A stretch of DNA of 64,000 nt from Kitasatospora sp. CB01950 (GCF_001905465.1 NZ_LISX01000001.1:453947-517946); one strand, 5' to 3'. Numbered from the stretch's first letter, positions 41,360-50,651 are shown. Numbers and translations: made by a program. The notes: generated by a model not told the origin, from the sequence alone.

Positions 41360-42424
41360 GTGCAGTCAGCCGTCACCGTGTCGCCGTCCCAGGTCCCCGA
41401 GCTGCTGCTCGGACTCGCCACCGTGCGGCCGGTGTTCCTGTGGGGAGCGCCCGGCATCGGCAAGTCCTCGCTGGTCAACCAGTTCGCCGACTCGCTCGGC
41501 CTGGAATGCGTCTCGCTGCTCGGCACCCAGCTCGCCCCCGAGGACCTGATCGGCGTCCCGCAGATCACCCCCGAGGGCCGCTCCCGGTTCTGCCCGCCCG
41601 AGACCATCGCCCGCGACCAGCCCTACTGCCTGTTCCTGGACGAGCTCAACGCGGCCACCCCGGACGTCCAGAAGGCCTTCTACTCGCTGATCCTGGACCG
41701 CCGCATCGGCAACTACGAGCTCCCGGCCGGCTCCATCGTGATCGGCGCCGGAAACCGCGCCACCGACGGCGCACTCGCCCGCCCGATGCCGTCCGCGCTG
41801 CTCAACCGCCTGGTCCACGTCCACCTGCGGGCCAGTGCCGACGACTGGCTCGGCTGGGCCGCCGGGCACGGCGTCCACCCGTGGATCACCGACCACCTCA
41901 CCGACCGGCCCGACCACCTGTGGTCCGCCCCGCCCAAGACCGAGGAACCGTTCTCCACCCCGCGCGCCTGGCACATGCTCTCCGACGCGCTGCACTCCTT
42001 CGGCACCGACCTCGACGAGGGCACCCTCAAGGTCCTCGCGCACGGCCTGCTCACCCCCGCGCACGCCGTCGCCTTCTGCGGCTACGTCAAGATCGTCCGC
42101 AACGCGTACGGGCTGGAGGCCATCCTCAAGGGCGACGCCTCCTGGCCGCACCGGGTCGAGGACCGCGACCTGCTCTACTACCTCGCCGACAGCTTCCGCG
42201 GCCGCCTGGTCAAGGAACTGCCCGCCCGCAAGGAACACGCCTCGCCGACCGTCCGGCAGCACGCCTACCGCTCCAAGTCGCTGCTGGTCCAACTCGCCGA
42301 GATTTCCGTCGAAGTCGCCCAGATCGTGATCGCCGACGGCCCCGACGGCCACCCCGTGCTGCCGTCCTGGTTCCTCATCGAAGCCGCCCGCGACCTGCCC
42401 CGACTCGTCGAGGCCCGCCGGTGA
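41360..42424 (+). CDS. MoxR-type AAA+ ATPase
   Basis: 354 aa from GTG at 41360 with AGGAG upstream. Walker A GAPGIGKSSLVNQFA, Walker B YCLFLDELNAATPD, sensor-1 IVIGAGNRATDGA and Arg-finger region PMPSALLNRLVHV make a complete AAA+ module. The C-terminal helical part (about 190-354) is the MoxR lid. MoxR ATPases pair with VWA proteins to insert metals or remodel complexes; the next gene, overlapping by 4 bp (GTGA), encodes exactly a VWA-like partner. Client unknown. Confidence 0.9.
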   Translation: MQSAVTVSPSQVPELLLGLATVRPVFLWGAPGIGKSSLVNQFADSLGLECVSLLGTQLAPEDLIGVPQITPEGRSRFCPPETIARDQPYCLFLDELNAATPDVQKAFYSLILDRRIGNYELPAGSIVIGAGNRATDGALARPMPSALLNRLVHVHLRASADDWLGWAAGHGVHPWITDHLTDRPDHLWSAPPKTEEPFSTPRAWHMLSDALHSFGTDLDEGTLKVLAHGLLTPAHAVAFCGYVKIVRNAYGLEAILKGDASWPHRVEDRDLLYYLADSFRGRLVKELPARKEHASPTVRQHAYRSKSLLVQLAEISVEVAQIVIADGPDGHPVLPSWFLIEAARDLPRLVEARR

Positions 42425-44229
42425 GCACCCGCCGCCCCGCCGACACGCCCGAAAAGGACCCGGCCAGGGCCGCGTTCGCCGCCGGACTCGCCAAAGCCCT
42501 GGCCAACCCCGCACTCGCCGCCGTCCCCGCCGAACTGTGCACCATCGAGCAGGACCACTGCTCCCTGCACCCCACCACCGGCTGGGTCGTCGTCACCTCC
42601 AACGGCACCCTGCACGCCCACCGCACCCGCCGCGCCGAACCCGAGGAATGGGCCTGGGCCCTCGCCCACGCCCTGCTCCACCTCGGCTTCGGCCACCTCC
42701 CCGCCGCCAACGGCCCCCGCACCCAGCCCGACGCGGCCGACCTCGCCGCCCGCTGCACCGTCGTCAACCGCTTCCTCGCCACCTTCCACATCGGCCGCGC
42801 CCCCGACGACCTCCCCGCCGTCTGGCCCGGCGGCGACGAAGAGACCCTTGCCGCCCGCTGGCGCCGCGACGGCATCCCCGCCGAATACCGCGCCTGCGGC
42901 ACCGCCGGCGACGCACCCGACCAACTCCTGCACTCCTGGTGGGGCGCGGACGACCCCGAGGACTGGACCCTCGCCTTCGCCCACGCCCTCACCCGCACCG
43001 TCTCCGCCGCGATGGACCTGGCGGCCGGCCGCCGCGAACACCTCGACGGCCCCCGCCGCCCGCAACGCCCCTGGGAACGAGCGCTCAGCTGGTTCGTCTC
43101 CCACTACCCCCTGCTCGGCGGCCTCGCCGCCGGCCTCACCCTGGTCGCCGACGCCGAACTCGCCCGCGCCCACGGCATCGCCATCGCCGCCGTCAACGCC
43201 GAAGCCGGCGAGATCTACCTCAACCCGCTGCGCCGCCACACCGACGAGGAATGGCGCTTCATCCTCGCCCACGAGATGCTGCACGCCGCCCTCCGCCACG
43301 GCGACCGCACCGGCGGACGCGACCCCTACCTCTTCAACGTCGCCGCCGACTACGTCATCAACGGCTGGCTGCTGGAGATGGGCGTCGGCGACATGCCCGA
43401 AGGACTGCTCCACGACCCCGCGCTGAAAGGCCTCTCCGCGGAAGAGGTCTACGACCGCCTCGTCCGCGACCAGCGCCGCCTGCGCCGCCTCGCCACCCTG
43501 CGCGGCAAGGGCCTCGGCGACATCCTCGGCGAACCGCTGCCCCGGGCCGGCAGCGGCAGCTACGTCGACCTCGACGAGTTCTACCGGCGCGGGCTCCTCC
43601 AGGGCTTCGACCTGCACACCCGCGAACGCGGCCTGCTGCCGGCCGGACTGGTCGAGGAGATCCGCGCCCTCGCCCACCCGCCACTTCCCTGGGACGCACA
43701 ACTCGCCCGCTGGTTCGACGAGTTCGTGCCCCGGCCGGAACCCCTCCGCTCCTACGCGAGGCCCTCCCGGCGGCAGGCGGCCAGCCCCGACATCCCGCGC
43801 GCCGGCCGCTACTCTCCTCCGGAGGAGACCCCGCGCTGCACCTTCGGGGTCGTGCTCGACACCTCCGGATCGATGAGCCGGGTCCTGCTCGGCAAGGCCC
43901 TCGGCGCGATCGCCTCCTACGCCGCCGCCCGCGACGTCCCCGCCGCCCGCCTCGTCTGCTGCGACGCCGCCCCGCACGACGCGGGCTACCTGCCGGTGGC
44001 CGAACTCGCCTCCCGCGTCCGCATCCACGGCCGCGGCGGGACGGTGCTCCAACCCGGCATCGACCTGCTGACACGGGCACCGGACTTCCCGGCCACGGCA
44101 CCGGTGCTGATCATCACGGACGCCGAGTGCGACGTCCTGCGGGTGCCTCGACGGGAACACGCCTACCTGATCCCGCAGGGCGCGACGCTGCCGTTCACGC
44201 CTCGGGGGCCGGTCTTCCACGTGGCGTGA
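42421..44229 (+). CDS. Metalloprotease-like plus VWA-like protein with duplicated protease segment
   Basis: 602 aa. From about residue 215 it matches the DUF2201 family: a protease-like part with intact HEMLHAALRH (His284, Glu285, His288), N314 and P326, then a VWA-like domain with the MIDAS motif DTSGSMS (480-486). The first 130 residues contain a degenerate copy: EEW-x5-HALLHLGFGH (His83, His87, His92), with Glu replaced by Ala84, and matching Asn116 and Pro128. The gene overlaps its MoxR partner. The role may be metal- or ATP-dependent remodelling; proteolysis is unproven. Confidence 0.88.
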   Translation: MSTRRPADTPEKDPARAAFAAGLAKALANPALAAVPAELCTIEQDHCSLHPTTGWVVVTSNGTLHAHRTRRAEPEEWAWALAHALLHLGFGHLPAANGPRTQPDAADLAARCTVVNRFLATFHIGRAPDDLPAVWPGGDEETLAARWRRDGIPAEYRACGTAGDAPDQLLHSWWGADDPEDWTLAFAHALTRTVSAAMDLAAGRREHLDGPRRPQRPWERALSWFVSHYPLLGGLAAGLTLVADAELARAHGIAIAAVNAEAGEIYLNPLRRHTDEEWRFILAHEMLHAALRHGDRTGGRDPYLFNVAADYVINGWLLEMGVGDMPEGLLHDPALKGLSAEEVYDRLVRDQRRLRRLATLRGKGLGDILGEPLPRAGSGSYVDLDEFYRRGLLQGFDLHTRERGLLPAGLVEEIRALAHPPLPWDAQLARWFDEFVPRPEPLRSYARPSRRQAASPDIPRAGRYSPPEETPRCTFGVVLDTSGSMSRVLLGKALGAIASYAAARDVPAARLVCCDAAPHDAGYLPVAELASRVRIHGRGGTVLQPGIDLLTRAPDFPATAPVLIITDAECDVLRVPRREHAYLIPQGATLPFTPRGPVFHVA

Positions 44230-44233
44230 ACGT

Positions 44234-44380
44234 GAGCACCACCAGGGGCGCGGGGAACTGCGCGAAGCGGAAGGATCCGACCGCAAGATCGCGACGCAGG
44301 GCAATGACCTGCACGTGATCGCGACTTTGCGGACGTGGCGTGCGCTTGTCGTGCAGTTCCCCGCGTCCCTGGCGGTGCTC
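44234..44380. repeat. Long imperfect palindrome (dispersed streptomycete repeat)
   Basis: Outer arms of 30 bases (44234-44263 and 44351-44380) pair with three mismatches; inner arms CCGCAA...TTGCGG and TCGCGA...TCGCGA continue the fold. The core GGGGCGCGGGGAACTGC is a phrase I recall as common in Streptomyces genomes. It occupies most of the gap between the VWA and SNF2 genes. Confidence 0.75.
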
Positions 44381-44436
44381 GCAACACCTATGGTGGAAGG
44401 CCCTGCCCGCTTCTCGTTGCCGGAGGCTTCTCTCCC

Positions 44437-47400
44437 ATGTACGTCCTGCATGCGCTGTGGCGGGCCGACGGCCGGCTCGGGGTGTGGGCGGAGGATGCGG
44501 GGGCGTTCACGGGGCGGGCCGTCCAAGGATCGCGGCATCCGTACGCGTGCTCGGCGGGCGAGGTGGCGGGGTTGCTCGCCGCTGTTGGTGCGGGCCCGGC
44601 GTGGCTCGCTTCGCGGGGGGCCGAGCGGTGGGTGAGTCTGCGGTTGCCGACGCTGGGCTCGCGGCCGACGCCGTCGCCGGACCTGCCGGTGGGGTCGACC
44701 GCGAAGGGGCTGGTGCTGCAGGCGTGGCGGGTTCCGGCGCTGGTGTTCGACCGGGCGGAGGCGGCGCAGCTGCTGGGTGAGCTGTTCGATCCGTACTGGC
44801 CGGGGACGACCGTCGAGCTGCCCGGCGGCCGGACGGCGGAGCTGGCATACGGGGCGTCGCTGCGGTGGCTGACGGCGGTGCACGACCTGGCGTGGCGGCT
44901 GGTCGGCCGGGGCCGGGTGCTGCCCGCGCTGGTGGAGGAGGCGGACGGGTGGGCGGCGCGTTGGCGGCCCGCGCTCGACGGCCCGGCGGGCCGGGAGGCC
45001 GCCGCTCTCGCGGCCGGGTGCCCGCCGATCGCCCGCGCCGAGGACGGCGCGGAACGCACCGGCAGCGCCCTGCTGGCCGCCGTCCTGGACGCGCTCACCG
45101 ACCACGAGACTCGCACCGCGCTCGAAGCGCCGCCCACGGCCGCCGCGTCGCAGGACTGGCCGGCAGCCCTCCGCCGCGCCGACCCTCGCCTTCCCGCCGC
45201 GCCCGACCCCGACGTCGCGGAGCGCCTCGCGGCGTGGAGCGCCGGGACGGAGCCCACCGGCGACGTGCGGCTCGCGTTCCGGCTGACGGAGCCGCTGGGC
45301 AGCGCGCCGGACGACCCCGATGCGAAAGTCCCGGACGAGAACTGGCGGTTGGACGTGCTGGCCGGTCCGGCGGACCGGCCCTCGCTGCTGCTGCCGGCGG
45401 CCGAACTCTGGTCCGACGGGCCGGGGTTCGCCGCGCTGGCGCGCAGTCTGGGCGATCCGGTGGAGGCGTACCTCGCCGAGCTCGACCGGGCCGCCCGGCT
45501 CTGCCCCGAGCTGCGGGCCGCCCTGCACCGCACCCGGCCCACCGGCGTCGAACTGGACCGGGCCGGCGCGCTCGCGTTCCTGCGCGACACCGCCCCGCGG
45601 CTGACCGCCGCCGGGTACGGCGTCCTGCTGCCCGCGTGGTGGCGTCGCCGCCCCCGCCTCGGCCTGGCCGCCACCGCGCACAGCGGCCCCGCGCCGGGCT
45701 CGGTGAAGCGGTCCGCGCAGGCCGACCGGGACGCCGTGGTGGACTTCCGCTGGCAGCTCGCGGTCGGCGAACAGCCGCTCACCCAAAAGGAGTTGGACGA
45801 GCTCGCGGGCGCCCAGCAGGGCCTGGTCCGGCTCCGCGGCCAGTGGGTGGAGGTGGACGCGGCCCAACTCGCCGCCGCCCTGAGGTTCCTGGCCGCGCGA
45901 AGGGACGACCCGCAGCTGGACGCCGCGACGCTGCTGCGGCTCGCCCTGGACGACGGCGCGATCGTCGACGGCCTGCCGGTCACCGTCGTGCACGCCGACG
46001 GCCCGCTCGGCGACCTGCTCGCGGGCCGCCTCGGCCGCCTCCCCGGCGCCCACCGCACCCCACCACCGCCGGGCTTCACCGGTTCCCTGCGCCCGTACCA
46101 GGAACGGGGGTTGGCCTGGCTGGACGCCCTCGGCCGACTCGGCCTCGGCGCGGTGCTGGCCGACGACATGGGCCTCGGCAAGACTGTGCAGACGCTCGCC
46201 CTGCTGGCCCTGGAGCATGCCCGCGGCGCCCGCGGCCCCGTCCTGCTGGTCTGCCCGACCTCGCTGGTCGGCAACTGGCAGCGCGAGGCGGCCCGGTTCG
46301 CCCCCGGTCTGCGCGTCCACCTCCACCACGGCCCCGAGCGGGAGGCCCCCGACCCGGCCGCCGACCTGCTGATCACCACCTACGGGGTGCTCCAGCGGGA
46401 CGCCGCCGCGCTGCGCGCGATCCGCTGGCGGCGAGTGGTCGCGGACGAGGCCCAGCACATCAAGAACCGCTCGGCCCGGCAGTCCCGGGCGATCCGCTCG
46501 CTGCGCTCCGGCCCCCGGATCGCGCTCACCGGCACGCCCGTGGAGAACCGCCTCGCCGACCTGCACGCCGTCCTCGACTTCGCCAACCCCGGCCTGTTCG
46601 GCACCGCCGAGTCGTTCAAGGAGCGCTACGCCGTCCCGGTCGAGCAGTCCGGCAACCGGGAGGTCGCCGCACGGCTCCAGCGCCTCACCGGCCCGTTCCT
46701 GCTGCGCCGCCTGAAGAGCGACCCCGAGATCGGCGAACAGCTGCCCGCCAAACAGGAGTTCACCGTCCGCTGCAACCTGACGCCCGAGCAGGCCGGGCTC
46801 TACCAGGCGGTGGTCGCCGAACTGCTGCGCCGCCTGAACGGGGTGCGCGGCGTCGAGCGCAAGGGCGCGGTGCTGGCGGCCCTCGGCCGGCTCAAGCAGG
46901 TCTGCAACCATCCCGCCCAACTGCTGCACGACGGCTCGCCGTTGAGCGGCCGATCCGGCAAGGTCGAGCGGCTGGTCGCGCTGCTCCGGGAGGCCCTCGC
47001 GGAGGGCGACCGGACGCTGGTGTTCACCCAGTACGCCGAGTTCGGCGCGATGCTCCAGCCGCACCTGCGCCGCCGCCTCGGCACCCAGGTGCTGTACCTG
47101 CACGGCGGGCTGTCTGCGCCGCGCCGGCAGGAACTCGTCGACCGGTTCCAATCCCCGGACGGGCCAGGGGTGTTCCTGCTGTCGCTGAAGGCCGGCGGCA
47201 CCGGGCTCAACCTGACCGCCGCCAACCAGGTGATCCACCTCGACCGCTGGTGGAACCCCGCCGCCGAGGACCAGGCCACCGACCGCGCCCACCGGATCGG
47301 CCAGCACCGCGAGGTCCAGGTCCGCCGCCTGGTCTGCGTCGGCACCGTGGAGGAGCGGATCGCCGAACTCGTCCAGGCCAAACGCGAGTTGGCCGACATC

Positions 47401-47493
47401 GTGGTCGGTTCGGGCGAACAGTGGCTGACCGAACTGCCCGCCGAGCAGCTCCGTGAACTGCTCGCCCTGTCCGCCGACGCCGTGGGGGAGTGA
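44437..47493 (+). CDS. SNF2-family DNA-dependent ATPase/helicase
   Basis: 1018 aa. Residues 1-520 are an N-terminal accessory region like the bacterial SNF2-associated domain (DUF3670). The motor starts about 545: motif I DDMGLGKTVQ, Ia LLVCPTSLVGNW, II ADEAQHIKN (DEAQ box), III LTGTPVENRL, then helicase-C motifs VFTQYAEFG, LHGGLSAPRR, LSLKAGGTGLNLT and RAHRIGQ. It translocates on duplex DNA and remodels bound proteins. The ATG follows CGGAGG. A 71-aa ORF follows four bases after the stop codon. Confidence 0.94.
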   Translation: MYVLHALWRADGRLGVWAEDAGAFTGRAVQGSRHPYACSAGEVAGLLAAVGAGPAWLASRGAERWVSLRLPTLGSRPTPSPDLPVGSTAKGLVLQAWRVPALVFDRAEAAQLLGELFDPYWPGTTVELPGGRTAELAYGASLRWLTAVHDLAWRLVGRGRVLPALVEEADGWAARWRPALDGPAGREAAALAAGCPPIARAEDGAERTGSALLAAVLDALTDHETRTALEAPPTAAASQDWPAALRRADPRLPAAPDPDVAERLAAWSAGTEPTGDVRLAFRLTEPLGSAPDDPDAKVPDENWRLDVLAGPADRPSLLLPAAELWSDGPGFAALARSLGDPVEAYLAELDRAARLCPELRAALHRTRPTGVELDRAGALAFLRDTAPRLTAAGYGVLLPAWWRRRPRLGLAATAHSGPAPGSVKRSAQADRDAVVDFRWQLAVGEQPLTQKELDELAGAQQGLVRLRGQWVEVDAAQLAAALRFLAARRDDPQLDAATLLRLALDDGAIVDGLPVTVVHADGPLGDLLAGRLGRLPGAHRTPPPPGFTGSLRPYQERGLAWLDALGRLGLGAVLADDMGLGKTVQTLALLALEHARGARGPVLLVCPTSLVGNWQREAARFAPGLRVHLHHGPEREAPDPAADLLITTYGVLQRDAAALRAIRWRRVVADEAQHIKNRSARQSRAIRSLRSGPRIALTGTPVENRLADLHAVLDFANPGLFGTAESFKERYAVPVEQSGNREVAARLQRLTGPFLLRRLKSDPEIGEQLPAKQEFTVRCNLTPEQAGLYQAVVAELLRRLNGVRGVERKGAVLAALGRLKQVCNHPAQLLHDGSPLSGRSGKVERLVALLREALAEGDRTLVFTQYAEFGAMLQPHLRRRLGTQVLYLHGGLSAPRRQELVDRFQSPDGPGVFLLSLKAGGTGLNLTAANQVIHLDRWWNPAAEDQATDRAHRIGQHREVQVRRLVCVGTVEERIAELVQAKRELADIVVGSGEQWLTELPAEQLRELLALSADAVGE

Positions 47494-47497
47494 CACC

Positions 47498-47713
47498 ATG
47501 ACGACGCCCCGCCCCGCCGACTCCGACCGCCCGCTCGACCAGTGTCTGGACGCCTTCTGGCAGGGCGAGTTCACCCTCCGCCCGCCGGACGCGCCGCCGG
47601 AGCGCCCCGACCCGGCCCTCGACCACCTCGGCCCGAGCGGCCTCACCGTCCGCGGCCGCGACCTGGCCGAGCTGCTGGCTGCCGACTACCGCCGCCTGGT
47701 GGAAGGCAGTTGA
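47498..47713 (+). CDS. Small protein resembling the tail of a SWIM-domain partner of SNF2
   Basis: 71 aa, starting four bases after the SNF2 stop. It has no CxCxnCxH zinc motif, but DQCLDAFWQGEFTLRPP and GLTVRGRDLAELLAADYRR resemble the C-terminal tail of SWIM-type proteins that accompany SNF2 helicases in actinomycetes (from memory). It may be a shortened partner or remnant. No other function suggested. Confidence 0.5.
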   Translation: MTTPRPADSDRPLDQCLDAFWQGEFTLRPPDAPPERPDPALDHLGPSGLTVRGRDLAELLAADYRRLVEGS

Positions 47714-47759
47714 CGCCTCGGCCCGGGAATTTGCCGGGCAGCGAAGGGCAGTTGACTCC

Positions 47760-48578
47760 TCAGCCCAGGAACTCGTCCACCAGGCGGACGAATTCGGCCG
47801 GCTCCTCGACCCACGGCCGGTGCCCGACGCCCGCCATCACCTCCAGTCGGGCCCGCGGATGGAGCGCGGAGGCCAGTCGGGCCGGGGCGGTGCCGATCAT
47901 CCCGTCCAGCTCGCCCGCCACCACCAGGACGGGCACCTCCACCGGGGCGGCCTCGCCCGCGCTCGCGTAGAAGGCCTCCCGCATCCACGGCGCGCCCGGC
48001 ACCAGTTCCGGATCGAAGCTCGCGGCGCGCGCCCGGTCGTCCCAACTGCCCCAGAAGAACGGGGTGATGCGCGCCAGCAGCTCCGCCGGATCACCCTCCC
48101 CGGCGGCCATCAGCTCCGCCGCCCGCGCCGCGTCCGGGTACCAGGGCCGGTCGGCGCGGGAGGCTCGGATCGCCGCGAGCTCCGCCTCGTCCGGCTCCCG
48201 GACGCCCCGGCCGACCGGCGTCACCAGCACCAAGGACCGTACCCGGTGCGGGAATTCGGCGGCGTAGCGCTGCGCGGTGAGGGCGCCGGCGGAGTGGCCG
48301 AGCAGGTCGAAGGCGTCCAGCCCGAGGTGCTCGCGCAGCGCCTCCAGGTCCTTCACCTGCGAGCCGAAGGCGCAACTCGTCCGGTCGGTCGGCTCGGCGG
48401 AGCGGCCGCTGCCGCGCGGGTCGAGGCGGATCAGCCGCCGGTGCGCGTCCAGGCCGCCCAGCGCGCCCAGGTAGCGGGCGTCCGCGCCCGGGCCGCCGGG
48501 GATCGCCACCAGCGGTGCGCCGTCGCCGAGTTGCTCGTAGTGCAGGGTGGTTCTGTCGTACCCGGAGAAGGTCGTCAT
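47760..48578 (-). CDS. Alpha/beta-fold hydrolase
   Basis: 272 aa. Nucleophile elbow GHSAGALTAQ (catalytic Ser), oxyanion-related GGPGADARYLG near the start (proline-iminopeptidase-like PGGPG), acid in VVAGELDGMIG and His in GVGHRPW. The PGGPG start suggests a peptidase-type or ester substrate, but this is not certain. Cytoplasmic, no signal. It follows the HAD gene on the minus strand by 42 bp, likely in one operon with the S51 peptidase. Confidence 0.88.
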   Translation of the reverse strand: MTTFSGYDRTTLHYEQLGDGAPLVAIPGGPGADARYLGALGGLDAHRRLIRLDPRGSGRSAEPTDRTSCAFGSQVKDLEALREHLGLDAFDLLGHSAGALTAQRYAAEFPHRVRSLVLVTPVGRGVREPDEAELAAIRASRADRPWYPDAARAAELMAAGEGDPAELLARITPFFWGSWDDRARAASFDPELVPGAPWMREAFYASAGEAAPVEVPVLVVAGELDGMIGTAPARLASALHPRARLEVMAGVGHRPWVEEPAEFVRLVDEFLG

Positions 48579-48620
48579 GGGGCGATGCTGGCATGCCCCC
48601 GGACGGGAGCGCCGGGTATT

Positions 48621-49244
48621 TCACGGAATGGTCAGCAGCCCGCCGTCGGCGAGCGCCCGGCGCAGCCCGGCGGCACCCCGGTGGTGGTGGCCGCGCATTC
48701 CGAGGGCCTCGGCGGCGGCCACGTTGCCGGCGCTGTCGTCCACGAACAGGCAGTGCGCGGGCGGGACTTGGGCCCGTGCGGCGGCCGCCAGGTAGACCCG
48801 GGCGTCGGGCTTGGCCGCGCCGAGGCGAGCGGTGTTGAGCACCGCGTCGACGGCGGTGTCCAGGCCGAGCGCCGCCAGGTCCGCCTCCAGCCGGGTGGTG
48901 CCGTTGGAGACCAGCAGCACCGGCACGCTCCGCCGGGCCTCGGCGAGCAGCGCCAGCACCTCCGGGTCCACCCACGACGGCTGCCGCCCCCAGGCGGCGG
49001 CCACCGCCCGGCCCCGCTCCGCCGAGCCGCACACCGCGGCCAGGTCGTCCGCGACGGCGGCCCGCCACTGCTCGTCGGTGACCAGCCCGGTGACGGCGGG
49101 CAGCAGCCGCTCCGACCGGAACGCCGCGCCCGCGACGGTGCCCGCCGGCAGGCCGTGCGCCGCGTCCACCTCCGCCAGATCGCCCCAGATCCGCAGCACC
49201 CCGTCCAGGTCGCACAGCACCGCGCGAATCTGTCGGTCCGTCAT
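48621..49244 (-). CDS. HAD-superfamily hydrolase
   Basis: 207 aa. HAD motif I is VLCDLDGVLRIWG, motif II LLVSNGTT, and motif IV CLFVDDSAGN, with the conserved Lys in GAAKPDARVY. It is a phosphatase-type member; the substrate is unknown. The ATG at 49244 is favoured over the GTG at 49253 because GGGAGG sits ten bases away. It lies between the alpha/beta hydrolase and S51 peptidase genes on the same strand. Confidence 0.9.
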   Translation of the reverse strand: MTDRQIRAVLCDLDGVLRIWGDLAEVDAAHGLPAGTVAGAAFRSERLLPAVTGLVTDEQWRAAVADDLAAVCGSAERGRAVAAAWGRQPSWVDPEVLALLAEARRSVPVLLVSNGTTRLEADLAALGLDTAVDAVLNTARLGAAKPDARVYLAAAARAQVPPAHCLFVDDSAGNVAAAEALGMRGHHHRGAAGLRRALADGGLLTIP

Positions 49245-49275
49245 CCCCGTCACCCCTCCCAGCCGGACGAACGGC

Positions 49276-49953
49276 TCATGATGCCGGGTCGAACCGCTTC
49301 CAGCGACCCTCGGAGACCACTTCCACGACGCCGTCGACCACCTTGACGGCGGTCTGGTCGTCCGTCGCGTACGCCGGACCCGCGATGTCGGCCGCCCACC
49401 GTTCCGCAGCGGCCGTGGTGTTCTCCGGGCAGGCCGGGTGGTCCAGGTGCGGGAAGATCGAGAAGTCCACCACGCCCAGCGCGCTGTCGCCCCCGGCGGG
49501 CGGCCGCCAGCCCACGAAGTCCTCCCCGATACGGGGGGTCATCACCATGCTTCCGGCGCTGAGCCCCACGTAGACCAGGTCGGGCAGCGACGGCAGGAGC
49601 CCGGCCAGCCCGGACTCCCTCATCCAATGGGCCAGGTACAGCGCGTCGCCGCCGTTGACCAGCAGGACGTCGGCCTCCCGGACCCAGGAGACCCAGCGCG
49701 CCCGGTCGATGCCGGGCAGCGCGGTGAGCTCCAGCAGGCCGACCGACTTCCATCCCAGGTCGGTCATCGGGTGGGCGGTCCGGCCGCTGACGAACCGCCA
49801 CGGCCCGCCCGGGTCGGCGGTCGGCGCCCCGTACCCCGCGGTGGGGACGCAGAGGGCGTCGGACTCGGCGATCGGCTTGCCCAGCAGCTCGACCAGCGCG
49901 TTCCGGATGCTCGCGTTGGTGACGCCGGAGTCGGTGAGGAGGAGCTTCATCAT
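49276..49953 (-). CDS. Peptidase S51 (dipeptidase E-like)
   Basis: 225 aa, starting MMKLLLTDSGVTN at 49953 (or 49950). Catalytic Ser lies in VGLSAGSMVM; the family's TDSGV start, a nearby GGD in VNGGDALYL and the His in FPHLDHPACPEN fit S51. It likely cleaves Asp-X dipeptides or similar in the cytoplasm. GGAAGG lies before the ATG. It heads a likely operon with HAD and alpha/beta hydrolase genes. Confidence 0.88.
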   Translation of the reverse strand: MMKLLLTDSGVTNASIRNALVELLGKPIAESDALCVPTAGYGAPTADPGGPWRFVSGRTAHPMTDLGWKSVGLLELTALPGIDRARWVSWVREADVLLVNGGDALYLAHWMRESGLAGLLPSLPDLVYVGLSAGSMVMTPRIGEDFVGWRPPAGGDSALGVVDFSIFPHLDHPACPENTTAAAERWAADIAGPAYATDDQTAVKVVDGVVEVVSEGRWKRFDPAS

Positions 49954-50177
49954 GTCCTTCCCTCGTGCCTTCCAGGGGCGGCCGACCCTCCGGCGCCCTG
50001 GCCGGCACGCCGGTCCGTGCGCCGACGGCCGGCCGCCCCGCCACCATGGCACGAACGGGCGCACCGCCGCCGTCCCTTCCCCGAAGACCGGCCCGCCGCA
50101 GCAGCGGCCGGTCCGCCGCGGCGGCAACCGCGCTGTCGGCGGGGCCTCGGCACCCGGATGCGTGCGCCCGCTAGCAA

Positions 50178-50199
50178 CCTGCTTGCAATTGCAAGCAGG
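50178..50199. promoter_or_regulatory. Perfect 22-bp palindrome before the XRE gene
   Basis: Half-site CCTGCTTGCAA followed by its exact complement, no spacer, ends 18 bp before the XRE start codon. Perfect symmetry at this position suggests the regulator's own operator. Confidence 0.85.
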
Positions 50200-50217
50200 G
50201 CGGTGCAGACTGCGGGC

Positions 50218-50622
50218 ATGGCGTCACTGAACGTGGGCTCGCTCGGCGAGTACATCCGGGAGCAACGGCGGAACGCGCAGTACTCGCTGCGGCAGCTGGC
50301 CGAGGTCGCCGGGGTGTCCAACCCGTACCTGAGCCAGATCGAGCGCGGGCTGCGCAAGCCCAGCGCGGAGATCCTTCAGCAGATCGCCAAGGCGTTGCGG
50401 ATCTCGGCGGAGACGCTGTACGTACAGGCCGGGATTCTGGAGGAGCGGGACGAGCAGGGGCCGGGCCTGCGGGCCGCGATCCTCGCCGACCCGCAGATCA
50501 ACGAGCGGCAGAAGCAGGCCCTGCTGGCGGTGTACGAGGCCTTCCTGAAGGAGAACCAGGCCGCCCGCCCGGTTGCCGCCGCCCACCCGGCCGCCGCCGC
50601 CCACCCGACCGACCCCGCCTGA
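50218..50622 (+). CDS. XRE-family transcriptional regulator (Rv0474-like)
   Basis: 134 aa. HTH at about 10-65: EYIREQRRNAQYSLRQLAEV, then AGVSNPYLSQIERGLRKPSA, a canonical Cro/C1-type fold. The tail is Ala/Pro/His-rich. The order XRE, HbhA-like, DUF2516 matches the Rv0474-Rv0476 block of Mycobacterium (from memory). The perfect palindrome just upstream suggests autoregulation. It may control the following HbhA-like gene. Confidence 0.9.
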   Translation: MASLNVGSLGEYIREQRRNAQYSLRQLAEVAGVSNPYLSQIERGLRKPSAEILQQIAKALRISAETLYVQAGILEERDEQGPGLRAAILADPQINERQKQALLAVYEAFLKENQAARPVAAAHPAAAAHPTDPA

Positions 50623-50651
50623 CGCGGGCGCACCCCGACCGGAGGACCGAC

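Noticed and set aside
42265..47646. Very long minus-strand ORF opposite the VWA and SNF2 genes
   Set aside because: It is antisense to two clear genes with canonical motifs; long antisense frames are normal at this GC content, and its composition is Gly/Arg/Val-rich without motifs.
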